This document shows positions 52,540 to 60,012 of a stretch of 64,000 nt of DNA, one piece after another. The position numbers and the translations under genes were made by a program. This stretch comes from Marinobacter excellens HL-55 (lineage in GTDB: Bacteria; Pseudomonadota; Gammaproteobacteria; Pseudomonadales; Oleiphilaceae). The number at the start of each line of letters is the position of its first letter. The first letter of the stretch is position 1. Under the pieces are notes generated by a model. That model was given only the letters and a program-made list of their open reading frames with translations, made no database searches and had not been told where the DNA came from. The stretch is from the NCBI GenBank assembly GCA_001314845.1, contig LJZQ01000001.1:186001-250000 (forward strand), given 5' to 3'.

Positions 52540-53944
52540 TTTTAGCCATTTTTTCATACAGCACGGATCGGGAAATGCCCAACAATTTCGCGGCTCGTGT
52601 GCGGTTGCCGCGACTCACCAGCAGCGCTTCTTCAATCGCCCGGGCCTCCGCATCCGCCATAATGCGGGCCAAAGGCCTGACCAGACGGGGCGCAGTCTTC
52701 AGTCCCGGCTCCCGGCCGGACTGCGGCAGTACCTTGAACATGGCATCGGCATCCAGCAGGCCACCGTCTTCACTCATGGTCAGAGCGCGTTCCAGCACGT
52801 TACGCAGCTCCCGGATGTTACCTGGCCAGTCGTAGCTGCCCAATGCAGCCACCCCGGCATCGGTAATCTCGGCGCGCAAGTTCTGGCCCTCACCGATCTC
52901 TCCCAGCAGCGCCTCACACAACACACCCAGATCAGCCAGACGATCCCGCAGTGGCGGAATGGTGATCTCGACAACATTCAGCCGGTAATACAGATCCGAA
53001 CGGAAGGCACCCTCCGCCATCATGGTTTCCAGATTCCGGCTGGTCGCCGCAATCACCCGGACATCGACGGAAACCAGCTTGTTTGAACCCAGGGGTTCAA
53101 TTTCGCCTTCCTGCAGCGCTCTCAACAACTTGGCCTGCAGCGGCAGGGGCATGTCGCCCACTTCGTCAAGGAACAAGGTGCCACCATTGGCAAGCTGGAA
53201 TTTGCCCTCCCGGGTACGACGATCGGCGCCCGTGTAGGCGCCTGGCGCCACGCCAAAGAACTCCGCTTCAAGCAGGTTTTCCGGCACGGCGGCAACGTTA
53301 ACCCCGACAAACGGTTTGTCTACCCGGGCTGAGGCTGAGTGGATGGCTTGCGCCAGCACTTCTTTGCCGGTACCGGTTTCGCCGAGCAGCAACACCGGCA
53401 TTTCCCTGGCCGCAGCCAATCGTGCTCTGCGCTTGACCTCCAGAGCAACGGGACTGGCGCCGACAAAATCCCCCAGGCTATACCGTGTGCCCCTCGCCTT
53501 GCGGGCCAGGGCTTTACGGGCCGCTGCCAGATCCTGATGCAGGCGCCGGTACTTTGAGACCAGGGGGGTCAGTGGCTGCAGATCGTCGTACAGCACAAAG
53601 GCAACCGCGCCCTCAATCTGGCCTTCGTCGTCGTAATAGGGCAGACGTGTGACCACTAGCTGCTGCCGGTTGTGCTCCATGATATCCAGTAGCAGCGGCT
53701 TGCCGGTTTCGACCACCTCTGGCATTCGGGTTTGCGGGATGACCTGGCGCACCGGCTTGCCGACAGCAATGGACGGATCGGCAAGCCCAAGAAGATGGGA
53801 ATAACTGGCATTGATCCAGGTGATCCGGGACTGCCGGTCGACCGCGATGGCGCCGGCACTGGCGGCCTCGAACATCGGGAACAAGGCTTCGATAAGATCC
53901 CGGGTCAGACCCTTTTTGTTGTTATCGCTGAACAGCTTCGTCAT
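52532..53944 (-). CDS. Sigma54-dependent activator with N-terminal PAS domain (HbcR-like role)
   Basis: The 470-residue enhancer-binding protein has a PAS domain (about 20-125: AGAIAVDRQSRITWINASYSH), a AAA+ sigma54-interaction domain and a C-terminal Fis-type helix-turn-helix (GNRTRAAKLLGISRSVLYEKM). The ATPase has LLGETGTGKEVLAQAIH, the sigma54 contact loop as GAYTGA in place of GAFTGA, and TLFLDEVGDMP. ATG 53944 or 53959 are both possible; neither has a good ribosome-binding site. It stands directly upstream of, and co-directional with, the TRAP-bdhA operon. In Pseudomonas the sigma54 activator HbcR controls 3-hydroxybutyrate genes, an analogous circuit. A perfect dyad at 53992-54011 suggests autoregulation. 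Confidence 0.9.
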   Translation of the reverse strand: MTKLFSDNNKKGLTRDLIEALFPMFEAASAGAIAVDRQSRITWINASYSHLLGLADPSIAVGKPVRQVIPQTRMPEVVETGKPLLLDIMEHNRQQLVVTRLPYYDDEGQIEGAVAFVLYDDLQPLTPLVSKYRRLHQDLAAARKALARKARGTRYSLGDFVGASPVALEVKRRARLAAAREMPVLLLGETGTGKEVLAQAIHSASARVDKPFVGVNVAAVPENLLEAEFFGVAPGAYTGADRRTREGKFQLANGGTLFLDEVGDMPLPLQAKLLRALQEGEIEPLGSNKLVSVDVRVIAATSRNLETMMAEGAFRSDLYYRLNVVEITIPPLRDRLADLGVLCEALLGEIGEGQNLRAEITDAGVAALGSYDWPGNIRELRNVLERALTMSEDGGLLDADAMFKVLPQSGREPGLKTAPRLVRPLARIMADAEARAIEEALLVSRGNRTRAAKLLGISRSVLYEKMAKMS

Positions 53945-53991
53945 GCACCGCGCACTCATGTGTCGTAAACAGGGAATGGTGAGAGTCACAG

Positions 53992-54011
53992 GCGTCCGGA
54001 TTTCCGGACGC
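53992..54011. promoter_or_regulatory. Perfect dyad upstream of the sigma54 activator gene
   Basis: GCGTCCGGA (53992-54000) and TCCGGACGC (54003-54011) are perfect 9-bp arms around TT. The half-site matches those of the array at 52459-52539 (TGTCCGGA versus CGTCCGGA) with the same 18-bp core length. It lies 48 bp upstream of ATG 53944 and 105 bp from the divergent hydrolase, so it may serve either gene. Confidence 0.7.
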
Positions 54012-54115
54012 TGTCCCCAGAGTATAGAAAGCTCAAGGCAACACCGCCACATCCAGCACTGACAATTCCTCGTATCTGATACAGGCCTCAATCATCCGGC
54101 ACGGAGTCGCCACAT

Positions 54116-55009
54116 TTGAAAATACCCACGCCCAAACAACTGATGACCCTTATTCCCGCGACGCTGATATGGCTGTCGGGCTGCGCCAGCCACAGCCCCA
54201 CACCGGCTCAATCGGCGGATATGCCCGAGACCCGCTTTGACGTGCATCCCTCCATCAGCTTTTCACCGGAAACATGGCCACAAGAGCTATTCGCAGACCT
54301 TTACGTGCCTGCCATAGCGGGCGAAGCCCCGGTCGTTCTGATGGCCCATGGGGGCGGCTGGGAACGGCGTTCGCGAGCTGACATGACCTCGGTAGCCGAG
54401 GCGCTGGCAAGCCAGGGTTTTGCGGTCTTGAACGTGGATTACCGGTTTGCACCTGAATACACCTTCCCGGCACAACTGCACGATTTACAGGTGGCCCGGC
54501 AGTGGATCCGGCAGCATGCCGAACACTATGGACTGGATGCCAACAGGGTCAGTGGTTTCGGGTTTTCTTCGGGCGCCCACCTGATGGCACTGCTGGCAAC
54601 TGTTGCCAGTACTGACAGTGATCTGAACACGCCCCATGGCGGCCCGGATACCAGGCTTCAGGCTGTGGTGGCGGGTGGTTTGCCGTCAGACCTTCCGGCG
54701 TTCGGTTCCGGCAAGCTACTGCGGCAATTTCTGGGGAGTGACCTGAAGGCAAACCCTGAGCGCTATCAACAGGCCTCTCCAATCAGCCACGTCAGTGCGT
54801 CAACACCGCCGTTTTTCCTGTTTCATGGCACCATGGACATGCTGGTGCCCTTTGCGCAGGCCGAGCGGTTCGCGCAAGTCCTTGCCGATAATGGCGTTTA
54901 TCACGAAGTCTACAAGATGCATTTGCGCGGGCATGTCACCAGTTTTTTGACCGCAGGCAACGCAGTTGAAAGGGCAGCACAGTTTCTGGCCAGGCAACAG
55001 GACCAGTAA
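54116..55009 (+). CDS. Alpha/beta hydrolase lipoprotein (esterase/carboxylesterase type)
   Basis: The 297-residue protein has a lipobox IWLSGC (cysteine at residue 23), so it is probably an envelope lipoprotein. The hydrolase belongs to the HSL/carboxylesterase group. It has the oxyanion motif AHGGGWERRS, the nucleophile serine in GFGFSSGAHLMAL, FHGTMDMLVPF (Asp) and LRGHVTSFL (His). TTG at 54116 is used, with GGAG nine bases before it; ATG 54143 lacks such a site. It is divergent from the sigma54 activator of the 3-hydroxybutyrate operon, so it may release hydroxy acids from esters or oligomers outside the inner membrane. That link is inferred. Confidence 0.87.
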   Translation: MKIPTPKQLMTLIPATLIWLSGCASHSPTPAQSADMPETRFDVHPSISFSPETWPQELFADLYVPAIAGEAPVVLMAHGGGWERRSRADMTSVAEALASQGFAVLNVDYRFAPEYTFPAQLHDLQVARQWIRQHAEHYGLDANRVSGFGFSSGAHLMALLATVASTDSDLNTPHGGPDTRLQAVVAGGLPSDLPAFGSGKLLRQFLGSDLKANPERYQQASPISHVSASTPPFFLFHGTMDMLVPFAQAERFAQVLADNGVYHEVYKMHLRGHVTSFLTAGNAVERAAQFLARQQDQ

Positions 55010-55372
55010 TTAGCCAAGCCGGATAAACGGCAGCAGACTGAAACTGGCAATCACCAGAATCGCCAGGCAGGCCGCCAGGGTTCTCAGCGGTTGCCGCCGA
55101 AGCATGGACCAGACCCCGCCAACCTCGCCACGGGCACGTTGTTCCTCATAGGCCTGACGTTTGCTTTCGAATCGTTGCTGCTGGTAAGACTCCAGCAATG
55201 CCTTGGCCCGAGCCGCCTCACCGTCGTCGTGCACCCAAAAGCCACCCATGCTGATGCCCCAGCGGCTTGGCGGGGTCTCGTAGTAGCGCACCTCATGCTC
55301 TTCAAACAAGGCACGGATGTCGTCTGCCTCGTCATCGGGCACATTGCGCAGATTCATCAGATGGTGGGGCAT
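55010..55372 (-). CDS. DUF6164-type membrane protein
   Basis: The 120-residue protein has a soluble N-terminal part with DDEADDIRALFEEHEVRYYETPPSRWGISMGGFWV, a charged helix (KALLESYQQQRFESKRQAYEEQRA) and one C-terminal membrane span (LAACLAILVIASFSLLPFI). This matches a widespread small gammaproteobacterial family of unknown function. It is convergent with the lipoprotein hydrolase, with no base between the two stop codons. Confidence 0.8.
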   Translation of the reverse strand: MPHHLMNLRNVPDDEADDIRALFEEHEVRYYETPPSRWGISMGGFWVHDDGEAARAKALLESYQQQRFESKRQAYEEQRARGEVGGVWSMLRRQPLRTLAACLAILVIASFSLLPFIRLG

Positions 55373-55455
55373 AGGGCTTCCCGGCTGGCTTCATGAAGGT
55401 TATTGGCTATATCCTAGCAGGAAAGCAAATCCGACCGAATTCATCAGGACACTGC

Positions 55456-56871
55456 ATGAGCCACAACCCCCTTCGTCTGCTGCTGGATTTTGATGACCGT
55501 ATCCAGCGCGACAGGGATCAAGCCCCGGCTTTTCTGCACCGCCGTGACCGGCGTTTTGCGCTGGACTGCCAGCAGCAGGGCATCCGCCCGGATGCCGCCG
55601 CCTGGCTGCAACAGATGGCGCGGCTCAGTGGTCCCGGCAATGGCCGGCAGGCCGGCAAGGACATCGAGCAACGGTGGCGGCGAATCCACGGCGGTTTTGT
55701 CGTGGCCGGGGCAATGTTCGGCATTCTCATGATGGCCGGACTGCTGTTCTACGACGGTGGCCAACGCATCAACATGACCGTGCTACTGGCGTTTGTACTG
55801 TTGCAACTGTTACTGGCGGCGGCCACCACGGTGCAGGCGCTGGCGGGCTGGCAACCCTGGGGCTGGCTGCAACGGCGTCTGCAGAAGCAGCCGCCGGGGC
55901 AAACTCTGGCGCGACTGCAACCGCTCCTGATGGCCAGGGCGGCCCACACCGGCGGCACCGCCTTCGCCACCACCGGGCTACTCACCTTGCTGGTACTGCT
56001 GGTCGTTCAGGATCTGGCCTTTGGCTGGAGCACCACACTGGACACCGCGGCCCAGGGCTATCACGCCCTGATTCAGGCCATAGCCACCCCCTGGGGCTGG
56101 CTATGGCCGGCAGCGGTGCCATCGCAGGATCTGATTGAGGCCACACGCTTTTTCCGTGCCGCCCCGGCCAGCCCAACAACCACCCCGGCGGCCCAGTGGG
56201 GGCAATGGTGGCCCTTCGCCGTGATGTTATGGCTGACCTGGGTGCTGATCCCCCGACTGCTTTTGCTGGCCTTCAGCCACTGGCTGGTTCGGCACAGGAG
56301 CAATGACCTGCTGCAGCGCCATCCCGGAATGCAGGCGCTGGCCTGGCGTATGGAAACCCCGACGCTGGATACCGGCAACCAGCACAACGACGCCGGTGAT
56401 CTGCCCGACACCAGCACCCGCACCACGCCGGTGGCGCTGTCCGATGCCCGCCATATCGTCTGTTGGGCCGGCGCGGGCGAACCGGAACTGCCCCAGCCAT
56501 TGCTGGGCGATGGCGCCACGGCACTCAAAGCCGGCGGACGGGCATCTCTGGCCGAGGATGACCAGGTGCTGACCACGCTCGCCAGCAAGCTCGCCCGGGA
56601 CCCGTCTCCGGCCATTGTCGTGGTTACCCGCAGCTGGGAACCGCCAACCGGCGAGCTGCATGACTTTCTGGACCATGCACGGGCACAATGGCCCGCGAAC
56701 ACCCGAGTACTCATTCTGCCCCTGGCCGCCAACGCCAACGAGGCTCCGGCCAACCACCTGATCCAGCCGTGGCTGCGCTTTACCGAGCGCCTGCCGACAG
56801 GTTTTACTCAGGTCGCTCTGCTGCCCTCCTTACCGGACAATCCTTACCAAACCGGTGCTGAACAACCATGA
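55456..56871 (+). CDS. DUF2868 membrane protein
   Basis: The 471-residue protein has about four to five membrane spans grouped at residues about 75-95, 100-125, 165-190 and 255-280. A long cytoplasmic C-terminal half follows with VCWAGAGEPELP and IVVVTRSWEPPTGELHDFLD. The family (DUF2868) has no established function. ATG 55456 with AGGA seven bases upstream is chosen. Its stop codon overlaps the start of the GTPase gene as ATGA (56868-56871). DUF2868 and DUF3482 genes are commonly paired, suggesting a membrane GTPase complex. Confidence 0.85.
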   Translation: MSHNPLRLLLDFDDRIQRDRDQAPAFLHRRDRRFALDCQQQGIRPDAAAWLQQMARLSGPGNGRQAGKDIEQRWRRIHGGFVVAGAMFGILMMAGLLFYDGGQRINMTVLLAFVLLQLLLAAATTVQALAGWQPWGWLQRRLQKQPPGQTLARLQPLLMARAAHTGGTAFATTGLLTLLVLLVVQDLAFGWSTTLDTAAQGYHALIQAIATPWGWLWPAAVPSQDLIEATRFFRAAPASPTTTPAAQWGQWWPFAVMLWLTWVLIPRLLLLAFSHWLVRHRSNDLLQRHPGMQALAWRMETPTLDTGNQHNDAGDLPDTSTRTTPVALSDARHIVCWAGAGEPELPQPLLGDGATALKAGGRASLAEDDQVLTTLASKLARDPSPAIVVVTRSWEPPTGELHDFLDHARAQWPANTRVLILPLAANANEAPANHLIQPWLRFTERLPTGFTQVALLPSLPDNPYQTGAEQP

Positions 56872-58298
56872 CTCAACAACCGTTATTTGCGGTGGTCGGC
56901 CACCCGAACAAAGGCAAATCCAGCGTGGTGGCCACCCTGTCCCAGAACGATGCCATTGCCATCGCACTGGAGCCCGGCACCACCCGGGCCCGTCAGGCCT
57001 ACCCACTCAGCGTCGACGGCAGGCAGCTCTACACCCTGGTCGACACGCCGGGCTTTCAGAGGCCCCGGCGAGTGCTGCAGTGGCTCGAAGCCCACAGTCT
57101 GTCCGCCTCTGACCACCCGGAAACGGTGCGGGCCTTTGTACTGCAACACCGGGGCGATGATCGTTATGTGGATGAATGTGAGCTGCTGACACCGATTATC
57201 GAAGGGGCCGGCATCATCTACGTGGTCGATGGCTCGGTGCCCTACAGTGCCGAACACGAGGCGGAAATGAACATCCTCCGCTGGAGCGGCCGCCCCAGCC
57301 TGGCTCTGATCAACAGTATTGGGGATGACGACTACAGCGACACCTGGCAATCCGCACTCGGCCAGTTCTTTCAGGTTGTCCGCAAGTTTGACGCCGTTCG
57401 CGCCCCTTTCGAGCAACATCTCAGCTTGCTGAAAGCCTTCGGGCAGCTGGAGCCGGACTGGGAGCAGACGCTGGCTCAGGCTACGGACTTGCTGGCCCAG
57501 CAGCGACACCAACGCCGGCACCAGGCCGCCAGCCTGATTGCGCGGGCGCTGGAAGACATGATGGCCTATCAAGAGCGGCGTACGCTGACCCTCGATCAGG
57601 TCGCCGGCACCAGCGATGCGTCACTGGCAGAAACACTTCGAGACCGCTGGTACCAACACCAGCGCAAGCGCGAACAGACCTTGCGGGTAAACGTTGAGCA
57701 CCTGTACCAACACCAGCGCATTCAACGCCAGGAAGCGGAACTGGCGTGGGCCAGCCAGCACGACCTGTTTTCCGATGACACCCGCAACCACTGGGCGGTG
57801 AGCAAGAAATACCTGGCCGGTGCCGGCTTTGGCGCAGGCGCCATGGGGGGCGCTGGCATCGACGCCGCGACCTTCGGCAGCTCTCTGGGCGCCGGGGCCC
57901 TGGTAGGCGGGCTGATCGGCGCCGCCGGCAGTTATTTTTACGGCGATCGACTGATCCTGCCGGCACTCCGTATCGGCCCACTCAAAGATGGCCTGAAATC
58001 CGCCAGTTTCGGACCTGTACAAGACAGCCAGTTTGGCTATGTTGTATTGGGCAGAGCAGTGGATCACTGGTGGCACATCAGCCATCGCAACCACGCCGGC
58101 CGGGATCTGCTGGAACTCGAGCCCGCTGATCAGCATTGGCTGGAACGGCTGGATAAAAGCAGTCGCCGGGAGATTCAGAAAGCCTTCGACCGGTGCCGGA
58201 AACAAAAGCCTCTCAGCCATCAGCAACGCCACAATCTGGCGTCTGCCATCGAGCAGTCTTTGGCGGTCTACGACGATTGGCGGTTGAATCGGCCGTAA
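56868..58298 (+). CDS. DUF3482 GTPase (Era-like G domain, membrane-associated C-terminus)
   Basis: The 476-residue protein starts with an Era/TrmE-like G domain: GHPNKGKSS (G1, P-loop), PGTTRARQ (G2 Thr), DTPGFQ (G3) and a weakly conserved G4 near ALINSIGDDD, which lacks the canonical NKxD. The C-terminal half (DUF3482) has a coiled-coil part and a glycine-rich hydrophobic stretch (AGFGAGAMGGAGIDAATFGS onward, about 325-360) that may dip into the membrane. The gene is translationally coupled to the DUF2868 gene. Cellular role unknown; the missing NKxD suggests altered nucleotide specificity. Confidence 0.87.
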   Translation: MTQQPLFAVVGHPNKGKSSVVATLSQNDAIAIALEPGTTRARQAYPLSVDGRQLYTLVDTPGFQRPRRVLQWLEAHSLSASDHPETVRAFVLQHRGDDRYVDECELLTPIIEGAGIIYVVDGSVPYSAEHEAEMNILRWSGRPSLALINSIGDDDYSDTWQSALGQFFQVVRKFDAVRAPFEQHLSLLKAFGQLEPDWEQTLAQATDLLAQQRHQRRHQAASLIARALEDMMAYQERRTLTLDQVAGTSDASLAETLRDRWYQHQRKREQTLRVNVEHLYQHQRIQRQEAELAWASQHDLFSDDTRNHWAVSKKYLAGAGFGAGAMGGAGIDAATFGSSLGAGALVGGLIGAAGSYFYGDRLILPALRIGPLKDGLKSASFGPVQDSQFGYVVLGRAVDHWWHISHRNHAGRDLLELEPADQHWLERLDKSSRREIQKAFDRCRKQKPLSHQQRHNLASAIEQSLAVYDDWRLNRP

Positions 58299-58348
58299 CC
58301 AGCATGTTTATACTGTAGGGCTATTCCATCACGAAATGAGGAATGCGA

Positions 58349-58744
58349 ATGAAAATCGTACGTGTGCAAGACATCATGGGTACCGAGCGCGAAGTCACCG
58401 GCCCAGGCTGGACCAGCCGCCGCATGCTGCTGAAAAAAGATGGTATGGGTTTCTCGTTCCACGAGACCATCATCCCTGCGGGCGCCGAGCTAAACCTCTG
58501 GTACAAGCACCATCTGGAAGCGGTTTACTGCGTCGCCGGTAACGGCAAAATCCTGGATAAGGCCACGGGCGAAACCCACGAGATCACCGATGGCACCCTC
58601 TATGCACTCGACAAGCACGACCAGCATACGCTGTACGGTGGTACCGAAGACATGCGCCTGATCTGCGCCTTCAACCCGCCGGTCACTGGCCGCGAAGTAC
58701 ACGACGAAGACGGCGCCTACCTGCCGGACACCAGCGAAGGCTGA
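58349..58744 (+). CDS. ectC: Ectoine synthase, stand-alone copy
   Basis: EctC is the cupin enzyme that cyclises N-acetyl-diaminobutyrate to ectoine. The 131-residue protein shows the family core: [25 protein letters not shown], where HH-E gives metal and substrate contacts, [14 protein letters not shown], and [20 protein letters not shown] at the end. ATG 58349 is chosen, since GAGG lies seven bases upstream. It is not beside ectA or ectB, which lie 57 kb away on the other strand. An MFS transporter gene starts 11 bp downstream. Solitary EctC proteins are known in other genomes, and their roles are debated. Confidence 0.93.
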   Translation: MKIVRVQDIMGTEREVTGPGWTSRRMLLKKDGMGFSFHETIIPAGAELNLWYKHHLEAVYCVAGNGKILDKATGETHEITDGTLYALDKHDQHTLYGGTEDMRLICAFNPPVTGREVHDEDGAYLPDTSEG

Positions 58745-58755
58745 ACCCGCTGACC

Positions 58756-59946
58756 GTGGCAGATTATTCAGCCGCCACCACACCGCCACCGCCAGCCAAG
58801 CTGCTGCCGGTGGCGGTGTTGCTTTGGCTGGCCGGCGTTTATCTGAGAATACCCGTGCTGGTAGCGCCACCCCTGGCGCCCTTCATCAGCGACGAGCTCG
58901 GCCTGACCCAGGCACTGACCGGTGCCCTGACCACCCTTCCGATCCTGATGCTGGCGATCGGCGCCATGCCCGGCTCGCTGGCCATTTCCCGCATCGGCCC
59001 CAGAAACACCCTGGCCCTGGCCATGGTTGTCATGGTGATCGGTTCTGCCGGCCGCGGACTGGTGCCGGATACCTTCACCCTGATGGTGGCCAGCGCCGTC
59101 ATGGGTTTTGGCGTCGCGATGATGCAACCGGCCCTGCCAGCGCTGTTACCGCGCTGGCTGCAGCCCCACCACCTCGCTCTGGGCTCAGCCATCTATATGA
59201 ACGGCATGCTTATGGGCGAATTCATTGGTGCGGGCATCACCCTGCCGGTGCTTATGCCCTTGCTGGATAACAGCTGGCGTGCCACCTTGCTGGTCTGGTC
59301 ACTGCCGGCACTGCTGGTGGCGGCTGCGTTGTTTCTTCCCAGGCGCGACCTGGCACGGCCCGTGCGCAGAGGCGCCTGGTTACCGGACTGGAAGAATCCC
59401 CTGACCCTGAAAATCGGCCTGCTACTGGGGCTATCCGGCTCCATGTTTTTTGGCCTGAATGCCTACATGGGCAATTTGCTGCAGCAACAGGGTCATTTCG
59501 AGAAACTGGCGGACGCACTTTTCTGGTATAACTTCGCCCAGGTTCTGGCCTCTCTGGTGATGTTGAAAATGGCCCGAGTGTGGGTGGGCCGGCGCGGTAT
59601 CATTGTGCTGATGGCAGCACTGAGCATTACCGGCACCGCGGGCACCCTCGTGCTCGAAGGCTGGCCGGCGATTATCAGCGCAACGTTAATGAGTTTTGTC
59701 GCCGGCATCCTGCTGATTTTACTGGTTGCCCTGCCACCACTGCTGGTACGCTCGGAAGAAACCGGACGGTTGTCTGCCGGTACGTTTCTGATCGGTTACA
59801 CCCTGGCATTTTCAGTACCCATGATCGGCGGCGTCATTGCCGACTGGACCGGCGATATCCGCCATGCCGTCATGGTCATGGTCGGCTACAGCCTGCTGGT
59901 GCTGCCGGTGGCTCTGACCCTGGATTTACGCCGCCGTGCAGACTGA
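58756..59946 (+). CDS. MFS transporter, CynX/NimT-like
   Basis: The 396-residue inner-membrane protein has 12 predicted spans. The CynX/NimT-like layout shows in VAVLLWLAGVYLRIPVLVAPPLAPFI, ALTGALTTLPILMLAIGAMPGSLAISRIGPR (motif A region) and a second half starting MFFGLNAYMGNLLQQQG. It starts with GTG only 11 bp after the ectC stop and has no ribosome-binding site, so it is probably translated by coupling with ectC. A link to import of an ectoine precursor or export of product is inferred from this context only. Confidence 0.85.
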   Translation: MADYSAATTPPPPAKLLPVAVLLWLAGVYLRIPVLVAPPLAPFISDELGLTQALTGALTTLPILMLAIGAMPGSLAISRIGPRNTLALAMVVMVIGSAGRGLVPDTFTLMVASAVMGFGVAMMQPALPALLPRWLQPHHLALGSAIYMNGMLMGEFIGAGITLPVLMPLLDNSWRATLLVWSLPALLVAAALFLPRRDLARPVRRGAWLPDWKNPLTLKIGLLLGLSGSMFFGLNAYMGNLLQQQGHFEKLADALFWYNFAQVLASLVMLKMARVWVGRRGIIVLMAALSITGTAGTLVLEGWPAIISATLMSFVAGILLILLVALPPLLVRSEETGRLSAGTFLIGYTLAFSVPMIGGVIADWTGDIRHAVMVMVGYSLLVLPVALTLDLRRRAD

Positions 59947-60012
59947 GCGTTCATCTATCAATGCACCGGTAACGTACAACACCTCTTGTAGTTATTGCCA
60001 CACAAGGACCCT

